Shown here: piece by piece, positions 48,934-60,473 of the stretch
How positions within the stretch are numbered: position 1 is the first letter of the stretch
Layout of the letters: every line of letters starts with the position of its first letter
NCBI RefSeq assembly: GCF_003255815.1
Contig: NC_037673.1
Coordinates: 7,544,070 to 7,608,069, forward strand
Direction of reading: 5' to 3'
Length of the DNA stretch: 64,000 bases
Source: Theropithecus gelada
Taxonomy: Eukaryota > Chordata > Mammalia > Primates > Cercopithecidae
The notes under the pieces: generated by a model
Databases searched by the model: none
Told to the model about the DNA's origin: nothing
Seen by the model: only the letters and a program-made list of their open reading frames with translations
Program-made: the position numbers and the translations under genes

Positions 48934-50289
48934 AGGAAGGTCATTTTATACACATTGTATTGCCATCCATTTTGTAATTGCATGTATATCAGCATATGTG
49001 TGCATAAACTACTTTAGAAAGATAGATGAAATATTTAATAACTTTAAATATGTGGTTTTCTTTCCTGAGCATTCGCTTATTTGATACTCGAAACAATAAA
49101 GCCACTTCCCTTTTGAAACAAAAGCAAGTGAGAAAACACAACCTAATTCTAGAAACTAAATGCATGAGCTGCAGGAAAACAACAAACAAATACTTTAAAA
49201 TTAAAAGGGTATGTCAGAAGTTTCGATGAATTGTACAGAATACAAAAGCATAATAACTTTCTGTGGGAAGGTTTAATAGAATGCTTTGGGGATTTATCAT
49301 GCTCTAATTTTTTGCCTTACTGAGAGAATTGCAGCCATTCAAATAAAATTCCATAAGACATTAGGAATGTCTTAGAATCTGACTGCTGAAGCTTTGAATT
49401 ATGCGGAACCGCAGTTTAGCTGTTTGTGCATCATTTGTTTGAAACTCTCATTGGTACCTGATAAATACACACATACATCCCTTAGTCCCTTGAAGGAGCA
49501 TGTCCAAAGTAACTGCTAGCAACATCACCTGCCATTATCACAGCATCGTTCTTCATGGCCTGAGACCAGTAGTCGAATAAAGTAATAGACAGCAGCAAAG
49601 TGAAAAGGTAGGGAGTGTGGGAAAATCACCTACTGAGTATACAGACTGTATGTGTAAGGCTTGGAAAAATCCCATGGAATTTTAAAAATTTGTGTCTTTC
49701 TTCTTCACTGGGTAGGAAGGGGTTTGGCACCTTTTTCTCCATATGTTGTCTCTGTGGCTGGGATGTAAAAGTTGCCAGTTCAGAGAATGCAAATGGAGCC
49801 ACATTGCTGCCCTAGGAGTTCTGGGGAGGACCTCTCCAGGCACATTCTGCATTGGCAAGTTGACGCACACCTTGGCATTAGAAGTTGGGAGGACAAGTGA
49901 GGCTATTTCATTGCAAATTTCCCCTCTAGGGACATTTAAATGATCCTAATGGTTTATGACTCTGAACATCATTTTGCCAATCACATTTTCAAACGGCCTT
50001 GAATATAGCTCTCTATTTGGCATTTGGGAAATTTTTCTTATACATATTTGTATGAATTTAGGATGTAACCTATTAAAGTTTAGTGGCAGAAGCATATTAA
50101 CCTACCATACGATGCATAATAGACCATTTCCAAAAGGAGTATGTTTATTTAAAAAAATGCTAGTGTCTCAAGATGCCTGTTAGATAGGATCTTTTTCTTT
50201 CTTTTTTTGCAAGTTCAAAAATGTCTATCTGAGACTGGCAAGAGCAGAAGAGATTTATCAGCTCCAAGACTGCAGTTCCAGCGGTTCCG
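48934..50289. other. Unique sequence between the duplicated blocks
   Basis: Nothing recognised. Confidence 0.5.
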
Positions 50290-51042
50290 TTTCAGTCACA
50301 TGCACACCTGCTGAAGCTCGGCTCATGACTTTCACTCTCCAGGACTCCTGCTGTGCTCTCTGCGTTGTTTCTGTTCTCAGTGGGGCCGCCCAACCTTGGG
50401 GACCATAGAACTAGACAGTGTTCCTGATATCCACACCATCCTCTGCACCTGCTGCAGAAAGGCACACTTATTTCACCCTCAAAGTCCAGGAGTGGAACCT
50501 GTTCTCTGCTCCTGAACATTCCATGGAAATCTTGACACTATTATCAGAAAAGTGGGAAGGCAGGATCAGCTAGGTAGACAAAGGCAAACATCATGTCAAA
50601 AGGCCAAGGGAATTTGACTTTTATACATATTTTCTTATTGATGAAGATGTAACACAGGACCTTTAATTTAAAATTCTCTCTGTGTTTTTTTTTCTTAATC
50701 CCCATACATGGCTGTGCATCAGAATTTGTACATTGGACACAAGGTACATCATTTGAAAAAAAGAGCAATTGGGATTATAGTGGCCGTATTTCACATGAGC
50801 TTAGTGCTTTATATTTTATTAAGATTTCTTCTACGTCATTTCCTGTTAGCTTCAGAATAACCTCTGGATGGGACATTAGAGAAGATAATATTTTCATCTC
50901 TATTTTACAAACTAACTGACAAACCAAACTGACATGTTTCTACTCCAGACCTTCAGTTAGGAAATGACTAGAACTCGAATCTTCTGGCACTTCCCACAGA
51001 GATGTTTCCATCAGCGGGACTCAAATTGCAAATAGACGAATT
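50290..51042 (+). repeat. 740-bp direct duplication, copy 2
   Basis: 'gtcacatgcacacctgctga' to 'agacgaatttgg'. Same unit and orientation as 47518-48253, about 2.77 kb downstream. Confidence 0.92.
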
Positions 51043-51854
51043 TGGAATTTTTATAGTATTTGAAATAAGTCTTTAGAATATTGGCAATTTCATTGAACTA
51101 AATAACTTCAAACTCAAAACACTTAGCTGTAGTGAAAAGTTTATACATATCATTTACATTTAAACACATTGTAAAGTCTCACTATTGTGTTCAGAGGCGT
51201 ATGTAGATATCTACTTGTTTTCCACTAATTCACAAGTATCTGAAGAATATGCATGGAGCGGGTATGCGGATGTCAGGAGTGAAGGAAGAAGGGGTTAATT
51301 AAATCTATGAGTTCAGATAAAATAAATGTGAGTAATCAGCCTAGTGGTATAATACTAAATATTCAGAAATAGCAATAGAGCGAAAATAATTGGTTTGTGT
51401 CATAAAATTATAGACACTGTCAAAATAACATTTCTTTGGGAAATTATTTAGGATATACATGTTTAAAATTTCTTGAATAATCATTTTCTTATGTGTCTTT
51501 GGGAGACTTGGAAAACACTTTCTTAGCATGTTTATAAATATTTTTAAGACATCTTTGGGCTATGTTTTAAGGACCACACGCCCTATTATTTTTCTTCTTC
51601 AGCTGCTCACCCCAAAAATCTTCTCAGGGACTAGACCCTTTCTTGTCTTTGACTCTTTTGTCTTAAGGCAGCTGAAGCCCCAGAGACTCTACCTTGTACT
51701 TTACAAAGCTCCACTTTTTCAGCTCAGCTGTCTAAGCCACAAGCCGCGCGGAGGGCCTCGTGGGATGGGAATACAGTGACCAGTAGTTACACAGGTCACT
51801 GCCTGCCTTAGGAAGAAATACGATAAACATATGAGCACCAATATCTTTTCAATA
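51043..51854. other. AT-rich unique sequence
   Basis: Nothing recognised. Confidence 0.5.
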
Positions 51855-51970
51855 TAACAATTTCTTTTGCATTGGGTAGATACCCAGTGGTGGAATTTCC
51901 AGATAGAATCACATTTACATTTTGTTCTTTGAGAAATCGCCACACTGTTTTCCAGTGAAGATGGCACTAT
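51855..51970 (-). mobile_element. L1 ORF2 short fragment
   Basis: Antisense L1 text: 'ttgggtagatacccagtggt', 'tttgttctttgagaaatcgc', 'cacactgttttccagtgaag'. Confidence 0.75.
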
Positions 51971-52442
51971 GAGTCCAGACTTCTCCGCTACACAATATTT
52001 CCATGTCACAAAACTGCGCTTGTTTCCTTTACATTTATACAAATAAAACACATTTTAAATGTGGCAGGAGAGAAACTGTACATTTTTGTTTTAAATGACT
52101 GGACATGGCTTTGCTCAGACTGAAGACCTGGGCTTTCCTCCGATGTCCAGGACGGAGAGACTCTGTAGATGATTGGCAAAGGCACGGGAGGAGGCAGGTG
52201 AGGGAAAGTGAGAGACAAGGCAGAGGGGAGCTGGGGAGAAATCAGTGTGAAGGTGAAAATGCTTTTAGTTCTTAAAGCCTCTTACAGTCTTGGGTTTAGG
52301 GAGCGCTGCATGTTGGAGATGGAACTGATATCAAAGAAATGAGCTGCTTTAAGCCTAAAGGGAGCCCAGTGAGGCTTTTTACCTAATTGCACAGCCTGCA
52401 GCTCCCTAGACAGAATAAATGCTAATATATCAGTGCTTGGAA
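51971..52442. other. Unique sequence
   Basis: Nothing recognised. Confidence 0.5.
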
Positions 52443-52494
<52 letters not shown>

Positions 52495-52509
52495 ACGAAA
52501 GAGAGAGAA
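52443..52509. repeat. Compound (TG)n(AG)n microsatellite
   Basis: About ten TG units pass directly into about ten AG units, then a degenerate purine run. Confidence 0.95.
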
Positions 52510-53639
52510 AGGATGCTAAGGGTACAAGTGCATTTTTTGGGGAACCAAAACAAAATATTTTCTGGCTTTCTAAAGGTAATTTTATAGTGTTGCTAAAGTG
52601 GTGTTTTTACATTTTGTTTAGCTCAAAGGCTTTTGCTAAAATACCTCTATTTTCCTAGGACAAGTAGTAAAGCTTGTCCTCATTGTTTTCCAACTAGTTG
52701 ACAGCGAACACACCTGGAAATAGCAAATGTCACCATCCGTAAACCAACAGAAATGCCTACTTTTATTTCCAACTACCATATGCTGTTCTGGGCGGTACTT
52801 ACTTAATATAAGGTCCTAAAATGTCAGTAAGATTTGATAAGGATATTTAGGCAAATACTGTATTTTAACATTGTTATAAAAATATTTTTAGTAGGCAGGT
52901 TTGAAGGCCTTTGCATATGTATATCTGAACTCTTACTGTGATAAATACTTTCTTTAAAACATGTGGATGTGGCAAACATGGTTATAATACCTGTGTGGGA
53001 TAAGGGTATGTGTGTATGTGTATTCAGGGCAATAGGGAATTACACATTTAAAGATGATGTGATATCAAAAATCAGAAGGGTAAAGTTCTTTACCTGAAAA
53101 GGTGACTCAGCCTATAGAATGTGAATAGAACCAGAAGATGAAAACGATCAACAACAACAAAAATCCCAAATATTGGTAAGTAGATTGGTTTAATGTCAAT
53201 CCTATGAAACAATATATATGAAAATGCTTTGCAAACATGCAAATATACAAACATTTGCTATCAGGAGAATTCCATGTTACAGTTTGAAAAATAAATTGGA
53301 CTCATTTAAGAATGGTGAAGAATTTAATAAGCTGAGAAGATAAACTGAGATTAAGTTTAATGAGAGAAAATGTGTAACCTGGATCATCTATTTCATCAGG
53401 AAGGGGAAGCAAATAGACATCTACGACGGCCTGGTGAAAGGGGAATATCCAGAACCCACACTCGACACTGGTTAATGACATGGGGATGGTCAGAAATGTT
53501 CTCTATTTGCTTCTGTCTGCTTCTGTCTCTTAACATTTTAATACAGAAACATATTTATTGAAAACCTTTAAAGCTGACTCTTTATATTGTAAAATTCGTA
53601 ATTGTAGAACTTATCATTAGCTTAAAATGTTATTCTGGA
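52510..53639. other. AT-rich unique sequence
   Basis: Nothing recognised. Confidence 0.5.
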
Positions 53640-53868
53640 TCCTTTGACCAACATCTCCCCAGCCCCTGCCCCACCACCAGCCCATCCCCTCAGCCCCTGG
53701 TAACCGTCATTCTCCTCTCTGCTCTGATGAGTTCAACTTCTGCAGATTCCACATATAGATGAGATTGTTCAGTATTTGTATTTCTGTGCCTGGCTTATTT
53801 CACTTAGCATAATGTCCTCCAGGTTCATTCATGTTCTCACAAATGACAGAACACAGAATTCCTTTTAG
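53640..53868 (-). mobile_element. L1MA/MB, inverted 5' part
   Basis: Antisense L1 text: 'cccctggtaaccgtcattct', 'ttcacttagcataatgtcct', 'gttcattcatgttctcacaa'. In L1 this stretch lies just before the sense part that follows at 53869. The left end is approximate. Confidence 0.85.
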
Positions 53869-53973
53869 GAGGAATAAACGAAAGCCATCTATTGTACAAC
53901 ATGATGCCTATGGTGAATAACAATGTATTTTTGACTGAAAATGGCTGGAAAATAGATTTTATTTTCATTTTTA

Positions 53974-54011
<38 letters not shown>

Positions 54012-54455
54012 GGAGTCTTGCTCGGTTGCCCAGGCTGGAGTGCTGTGGTGCAGGTTCCAGGGTTCACACCATTCTCCTGCCTCAGCCTCCCAAGAAGCTG
54101 GGACTACAGGCGCCTGCCACCATGCCTGGCTAATTTTTTGTATTTTTTAGTAGAAACGGGGTTTCACCATGTTAGCTAGGATGGTCTCGATCTCCTGACC
54201 TCGTGATCCACCCGCCTTGGCCTCCCAAAGTGCTGGGATTACAGGCATAAGTCACCGCGCCTGGCCTGTATTTGTTTTTAAGAACAGGTTTTTTAATGTT
54301 CTCACCATAAAACAAAGTGATACGTATGTGAGGTAATGCATTATGCTAATTAGCTTGACTAACAGTTCCACAATGTATACATATTTTAAAACAACATGCT
54401 GTGCATGCTAAATGTATACAACTTTTACTTATCAATTAAAACAGTGAAAAATAAA
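53869..54455 (+). mobile_element. L1MA/MB 3' end, sense part (Alu inserted)
   Basis: Sense 3' UTR text: 'gatgcctatggtgaataaca', then the Alu at 53976-54266, then 'ttaatgttctcaccataaaa', 'gctaattagcttgactaac', 'ccacaatgtatacatatttt' and an A-rich end. Joined head-to-head with the inverted part, it forms a 5'-inverted L1. Confidence 0.85.
53976..54266 (-). mobile_element. AluY/Sc-type Alu, small internal deletion
   Basis: Reversed Alu with a 31-T run at 53976-54006. Part of the left monomer is missing near 54050 ('gtggtgcaggttccagggt'). It interrupts the L1MA/MB 3' UTR. Confidence 0.93.
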
Positions 54456-54459
54456 GATA

Positions 54460-54780
54460 CGCCGGGCATGGTGGCTCACACCTGTAATCCCAGCACTTTG
54501 GGAGGCTGAGGCAGGTGGATCCCTTGAGCCCAGGAGTTCAAGACCAGGTTGGGCAACAGGGCAAGATCCTTTCTCTACAAAAATACAAAAATTAGCCGGG
54601 CATGGGGGTGCTCAGCTGTAGTCCCAGCCACTAAGGAGGCTGAAGTCAGAGAATTGTTTGAGCCAGGGAGGCAATGGTGCAGTGAGCCATGAGTGCACCC
54701 CTGCTCTACAGCCTGGGTGACACAGTAAGACCCTGAAAAAAAAAAAAAAAAAAAAGAAAGAAAGAAAAAAAGAAAAGTAA
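54460..54780 (+). mobile_element. AluJ/S, plus orientation
   Basis: Alu from 'gccgggcatggtggctcac' to 'agcctgggtgacacagtaag', then an A-run and an AAAG-rich tail to about 54780. Moderately diverged. Confidence 0.92.
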
Positions 54781-55353
54781 AGAAAAAATGTTAAGAAAAA
54801 GTAAAAAGTTAAGTTTCTAAGAGAAACCCAAGAAATGCAGGCTTAGCAGGTTTTAGTTCTCATTTAATGAATCCAGGCCAGCTCAGCAATGTCTTCAAGA
54901 ACCAGCATTCCTTTTACCTTTACCTTCTTGCCCCTGCTTTCTTAAAGAGTGTTTTTCTTTCTTATGGTCAAAAGATGGCTGCCCCGTCTCCGAGTATTTT
55001 ATGTGTTTTCCAGGAAGGGAGAGAGGGAGGGATGGGACATAGGAGGAAATGAGGAGAGGGTGGTCCTCCACCACACCAGGACTTTTTCAGAAATCCGCAG
55101 CTGCCTCCGCTTCATTGCATTGACTAGAACGCCTAGCTTCAAGGAAGTTTGGGAATGGAGTTTTCTGCCTCGGTCTATTGTGATCTCGAAGAAAATCAAG
55201 CCTGTAAGGAAGGCAGATGTTGAGGATGGACAATATGAAGACAAAAAGCAATACATTTCGTGCTATCCTTTCACCCAATGGTAACTGCAAGCCTTTTGAT
55301 CTTCACGTTTTTTAGGATAAACAGGGTAGAATGTGGATTCAAAATACTGCATA
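54781..55353. other. Unique sequence
   Basis: No recognised gene. The overlapping frames of 85-111 codons lack support. Confidence 0.5.
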
Positions 55354-55370
55354 ATCAGTTCCTTCTCTCT

Positions 55371-55674
55371 CTCTCTCTTTTTTTTTTGTTTTGAGATGGA
55401 GTCTCGCTCTGTCGCCCAGACTGGAGTGCAGTGGCGCAATCCCGGCTCACTGCAAGCTCTGCCTCTAGGGTTCATGCCATTCTCCTGCCTCAGCCCCCTG
55501 AGTAGCTGGGACTACAGGCACCCATCGCCACGCCCGGCTAATTTTTTTGTATGTTTAGTAGAGACGGGGTTTCACCGTGTTAGCCAGGATGGTCTCGATC
55601 TCCTGACCTCGTGATCCACCCGCCTTGGCCTCCCAAAGTGCTGGGATTATAGACATGAGCCACTGCGCTCGGCC
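55371..55674 (-). mobile_element. AluY-type Alu
   Basis: Reversed, full length, low divergence. Target-site copies cagttccttctctct lie at 55356-55370 and 55677-55691. Confidence 0.95.
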
Positions 55675-55691
55675 ACCAGTTCCTTCTCTCT

Positions 55692-57251
55692 TAACATTAT
55701 CGCAAGCACATTTTTCCATGCAAGATGCTCTTACATATTCTATTTTGTCATTTTCAGCAGCTGTAAGTTCCCTTATATGAAGGCCAATTCTCAGTTTTGG
55801 AAATGGAGGTGGTTTCCAGCAGTCACTGTTTAAAACAAGACTGTTATGAATGTCTGGTAGACATGGACACCATGCTGAGTTAAGGACACATTCTTGTAAA
55901 CAAAGTTACCAGGTCAAAGTTAAGCACCCATTTCAGGCTTCTGATGACACTGCTAAGTTGCTCTTTGGCAAAGTTCACTTGATCAACAGTATGTCAAATT
56001 GCCTATTTCCAAGCACAACAGTAGCTTTAGAGAGATTCAATGTTTAATCTCTGCCAGGCTTTGATGAATGCCAGCTAGCATGTTGAATAACTCTGAGATG
56101 ACGAGCCCATTTAGTTAGAATAAGGGGAGCCCTATCTGTAGAAATGGCATAAACCATCTCTACTCAGAGATCAACCTACCTGCCTGTGGAGCAGTGCCAT
56201 GCTTGTATGAAATAAGGATGTATTTGGTGCATCCCTTTAGGTAAGTCTCCAAGTTGGTGATGGAGCATCAGTCCTTTCCCCCAAGGACACTCTCCCCAAG
56301 TGATTTCTGGCAGCCCTTAGAGGGTGCCCCTGCATCCCCACAAACAAGACGACCCTTTGCCATTCTCCATGGATAAATGACCCCTGGCCAAAATGCAGAG
56401 CGTGGAAATTCCCGGAGACCCCTCCTGCTTTCAGACTCACGGGAACACTGAGAACTCCTGGCTGGTCTCAGAGCTGCTGTTCCTCCAGACTGTAGGCTGG
56501 TGCTGGGCAGAGACCAAAAGGGAGAAGGGGCCTCCCCCAACACTCAGAGGTGAACTTGAACAACAGTGGTGAAGGGAAATTCTTAGCATGAGCCTGGGAA
56601 GCTGAAGGTTGGGGGCTGGAACTGCCTGAAGTCTCATTTACTCACAGGAGGGGCTTTCACACGGGACCCTGGCTGGGCCTCTTGCCTGAAACATCTCCAT
56701 GTGGCTTTTCCATGTGGCCAGGGCTTCTTCACGGTGTGTCACTGGGTTGCACAGGAGAGCATCTGAAAAGTGAGAGAGACAGGCACAGAAGTCGTGTGCA
56801 CCACTTTGACTGTGTCCTATTCATTCGCCTGCCAGGTTCAAGGGAAGGAGAAAAACCATCCACCTGTGAATGGGGGAGCACACGTGGGGCCAGAAATATT
56901 GTTGCATCCTCAATGGGAAAATACTTTCTGCAACACGGATGAGAGTTGTCAGTATTATCTTCATTTTGCCATCAACCTGCCATGTTTCAGGGAATTTTCT
57001 ACCTGTTCGGATTGGCAATTGTCCACCTTCTCTTTTTCTCAAATATAAGTTGCAGAATTGAGTCACACATAGCATGAGGGCAAACAATGCGGGCACAGTG
57101 GACTTCAGAGAAGCATTAATGAAACTTTAAATTGCACCTGGCCTCAGGCTATCCCACACAGTTTCTGTGGCAATGTGCAAATTGGTGGTATATGAAATTA
57201 GGAGTGTCTTATTTCAAACTCCAAATTGGCCTTCAGGAAATTGTTTCTGAA
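55692..57251. other. Unique sequence
   Basis: Nothing recognised. Short open frames on both strands near 56240-57060 show no recognisable protein. Confidence 0.5.
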
Positions 57252-57256
57252 GTTAC

Positions 57257-57704
57257 TGTATTAGTTTGCTAGGGCTGCTATAGCAAAATAAAACAACTAG
57301 GTGACTTGAACAGCAGAAATTTATTTTCTTACAATTCTGGGAGCTGGAAGTCCGAGATCAAGGCGTTAGCAGGGTTAGGTGTTAGCAGGGTTAGATCAAG
57401 GCGTTAGCAGGGTCAGGTGTTAGCAGGGTTAGATCAAGATGTTAGCAGATCCTCTCCTCGGCTTCTGATGGCCTCTTCCTCTGGTGTCCTCACATCGTCT
57501 TCCATCTTTGCAGGTTTGTGTCTTAATCTCCTCTTCTTATAAGGATATCAGTCCTACTGGATTAGGGGCCACTCTAATGACCTCCTTTATCTTAATTAAC
57601 TCTTTAAAGGCCCTGTTTCCAAATATGATTACATTGCAAGTTACTGGGGTGGGGGCTTTAGAACTTCAATATACACATTTGGGAAGACAAAATTAGCCAC
57701 AATA
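57257..57704 (-). mobile_element. MLT1 (MaLR) solo LTR with internal expansion
   Basis: Reversed MLT1: 'tgtattagtttgctagggct' at the left and a 'cttataaggatatcagtcc' block in the middle. The 5-bp flanks are gttac (57252-57256) and gtcac (57705-57709), one mismatch. A 38-bp minisatellite sits inside at 57356-57448. Confidence 0.93.
57356..57448 (+). repeat. 38-bp minisatellite, 2.4 copies
   Basis: Units at 57356-57393, 57394-57431 and a partial at 57432-57448, each beginning gatcaag. Units 1 and 2 differ at one base. Each unit itself contains two related gttagcaggg words. Confidence 0.97.
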
Positions 57705-57709
57705 GTCAC

Positions 57710-59129
57710 TGCTCTAGAAAATCTGATGACAGTGACCTTGTAGGCTACTCCAGAGTCACATTTTCATCTGCCTTCTAGACATTTTGCATCTGATAATCTT
57801 CCTTTCCTCAATGCTTCCTAATCCTGATTTTTCTGTTTCTGTTTACAATATCTCATCCTCTCCAGACATCAGGACAAAAATGAATAAAAAAAAATAGTAG
57901 CTAAACAAAAATCCCCAGTGTTAACTATAATTTTCTGTCTTTTTCTTTTGTATCCTGTTTCTAAGTCCTCATGATTATTCCTTTGATGTAAGTTCCATTT
58001 TTGCCCCCTCTTACTTCTTCATCCCACTTCTGGCTTCTCATTCTCACATGACAGTTGAACTAGAGCCTGATTCTCCTAACTGTGTGGCAGTGAGGCTCCC
58101 AGCACAGTGCTTGACCTGGCAGTGCCATCGTATTTTCTTTTAGTAGCGTGATTCTCAAATTCTGTGATTCTGGGCACTGCGTGGGGGTCATTAGTGCTTT
58201 TCTTAGACAATTTCCTAGCTCCTCTTGAGAACATGGTGAGATTGCAATCTGCCTCTTTAAAAGTGAGGGTGACTTTCTGACTTGCTCTGACCGTGAAATA
58301 TGAGTGGGGGTGACACATGTTACTTCATGGTGGGAGTTTTAAGAACCAGGATGTCCTTTGCTATGCTGCTCTTTTGCTCCGTCAGTGTCTGGTAAGGGTT
58401 ATGAGGATGACTACTGCATCCTCCTGGGTCCAGAGAAGAGTCTGCTGATGAATTGTCCGTGTGGGCATTGGCCTGCCTGCTGCTTTAGGCTGCAGACATG
58501 AGGGGAAGTTTGTCATGTCACCAGGTCCTACCCCCAACCTAGCTAAAGCAGACTGTCAATCTTGGGTCCTTGCCTGGCTCCCCCTTCACAGGGGTTGCGT
58601 GAGATCTAAGCTGGTTTATCTGATTACCCCTATCTGCCAGGATTCCGTGAGACCTGAGACCCTATAGGGACCAACCTGAGTCCTTTCTCAGGGGTGGAGA
58701 ATGTCACTGGGGGAGAACATATGTCTCCCTTTCTGAGCTTCCGGATGACAAACATGGAAGAGCCTGCAGTTGCTAGGCCCTTCTTGCCTACTCCTTGAAG
58801 AAAATGTGCCCAAGAAAGAAACCACCACTGAGGAAGACAGAACCCAGAACCAGAGGTGGGAGTGGCAGGCGGGGGCCGATTTCTGATGATGTAGTTTTAG
58901 TACCTGGGCTCAGGAATCAGCATGTCTGGACTGTGTGTGTGTGTGGGTGCGTGTGTGTGGGTGCGTGTGTGTGTCTGTGTGTGCGAACTCATAAGCTTTC
59001 TTTTGTGCTTCCAAGTTAGAACTGAGTTTCTTACTCTCACTAATTCCCACTTCCCTCCACCCCAGAGCAGTGAGATTCTTTCAAAGTAAGTGTACTACAG
59101 GCTTCTAAGTTACGCTTTCTAAATTACCA
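57710..59129. other. Unique sequence with one (TG)n-like run
   Basis: 58040-58420 resembles medium-reiterated repeats ('gaccgtgaaatatgagtggg') but no family could be assigned. Confidence 0.45.
58932..58984. repeat. (TG)n with GGGTGCG interruptions
   Basis: TG runs interrupted twice by the same gggtgcg segment and once by tc. Confidence 0.9.
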
Positions 59130-59410
59130 GTTTCATCAGTGACCCTCATGCTTAAATATTTCCAATGATTCAAATTTTTTTTTGCAGAAAGTCTTTCCAA
59201 GTCCAAACTCCAGCTGCTGGTGCAGCTCTGACACATGCTGCAGTGCCCTCCAGGCTCACCTCCACCTGTGGCTTTGCAGGAGCCTCATTCAGTGAGTAGC
59301 CTGAGCATCCCTTACACTTTGCCATGTCCCTCCTTCTGCACACTCTTTTGCTTATCTGAACTGCTCAACACCCTCAACTACATTGATAGACTTTGTACCT
59401 GTTCATCCCA
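59130..59410 (+). mobile_element. L2 LINE fragment
   Basis: Sense L2 layout: 'catgcttaaatatttccaat', 'gtccaaactccagctgctgg', then 'cctccaggctcacctccacc'. Diverged. Confidence 0.5.
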
Positions 59411-59605
59411 ATTCAAGTCAATAGCCAAGCATTCAATAGGCTTTCTTTGCTTCCTAATCTTGACATTTGGAAATAATGCTTCTCTCCCACGAATTGTAAG
59501 AATAGCTTGGCATATTGGAAAGAACTAAATACCTGTACTTCCTGATTGCTGACTCCACCCTTGGGGACTTGGGCTGTGTTCTCATTGGTTAATTTGGAGC
59601 AATAT

Positions 59606-60469
59606 TGTTACTGGAAAGGGGTCCAGATTCAGACCCCAAGAGAAGGTTCTTGGTTCTCATACAAGAAGGAATTCAAGACGAGTCCATAGGGTCAAGTGAA
59701 AGCAAGGTTTTTAAGAAAGTAAAGGAATGAAAAATGGCTGCTCCACTGTGGGTTTTGGTTGATGCCCTTTATCAGGTTGAGGAAGTTCCTTCTATTCCTA
59801 ATTTGTTGACTGTTTTTATCAAGAAAGGATGTTGGATTTTGTCAAATACCTTCCCTATTGAAACGATCACATGGTTTTTGTCTTTTATCAGATTGATACG
59901 GTGTGTTACGTTAATTTATTTCAAACGTTAAACCAACCCTGCATCCTTAGGATAAATCCTACTTTTTAAATGTGCGAAAAACAAAAAAAGAATGGCTACT
60001 CCATAGGCAGAGCAGAGGCATGAGCCACCGGTTGCTTTTTTTTTTTTTTTTTTTACGGTTATTTCTTGATGATATGCTAAACAAGGGGTGGATTATTCAT
60101 GAGTTTTCTGGGAAAGGGGTGGGCAATTCCCAGAACTGAGGGTTCCTCCCCTTTTTGGACCTTATAGGGTAACTTCCTGAGGTTGCCATGGCATCTGTAA
60201 ACTGTCATGGTGCTGGTGGGAGTATAACCTTAAGGACGACCAGAGGTCACTCTCGTCGCCATCTTGGTTTTGGTGGGTTTTAGCTGGCTTCTTTACTACA
60301 TCCTCTTTCATCAGCAAGGCTGTTATGACCTGTATCTTGTGCCAACCTCCTATTTCGTCCTGTGAGTTAGAATGCCTAATTGTCTGGGAATGTAGCCCAG
60401 TAGGTCTCAGCCTTATTTTGCTCACCTCCTATTCGAGACAGAGTTGCTCTGGTTCAAAGGCCTCTGACA
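59606..60469 (-). mobile_element. Class I ERV solo LTR (family uncertain)
   Basis: Reversed LTR running on the minus strand from TGTCAGAGGCC to CCAGTAACA. It is flanked by a perfect 4-bp repeat, atat, at 59602-59605 and 60470-60473, as for ERV1. Internal landmarks on the plus strand are 'aaggggtccagattcagacc', 'tattcatgagttttctggga', 'cgccatcttggttttggtgg' and 'gtagcccagtaggtctcagc'. It was later interrupted at 59746 by an L1 scrap. No internal viral sequence is present. Confidence 0.88.
59746..59987 (-). mobile_element. Inverted L1 ORF2 scrap inside the LTR
   Basis: Antisense L1 ORF2 text: 'ttttggttgatgccctttat', 'ggatgttggattttgtcaaa', 'accctgcatccttaggataa'. It lies between two diverged copies of the LTR site (aaaaatggctgctcca at 59730-59745; a related copy about 59988-60003). 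The A-rich end is on the right, opposite to what an ordinary reversed L1 would show. Confidence 0.8.
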
Positions 60470-60473
60470 ATAT

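Noticed and set aside
57370..57430. cagggttag words that resemble telomere repeats.
   Set aside because: They are part of a 38-bp minisatellite with a different period; no TTAGGG array is present.
58040..58420. Possible old DNA transposon fragment.
   Set aside because: The resemblance to medium-reiterated repeats was too weak to name a family or set ends.
60012..60050. 'aggcatgagccaccgg' followed by a T-run, which looks like an Alu end.
   Set aside because: Only about 14 bases match and the LTR continues on both sides with similar text, so it is more likely a local change within the LTR.
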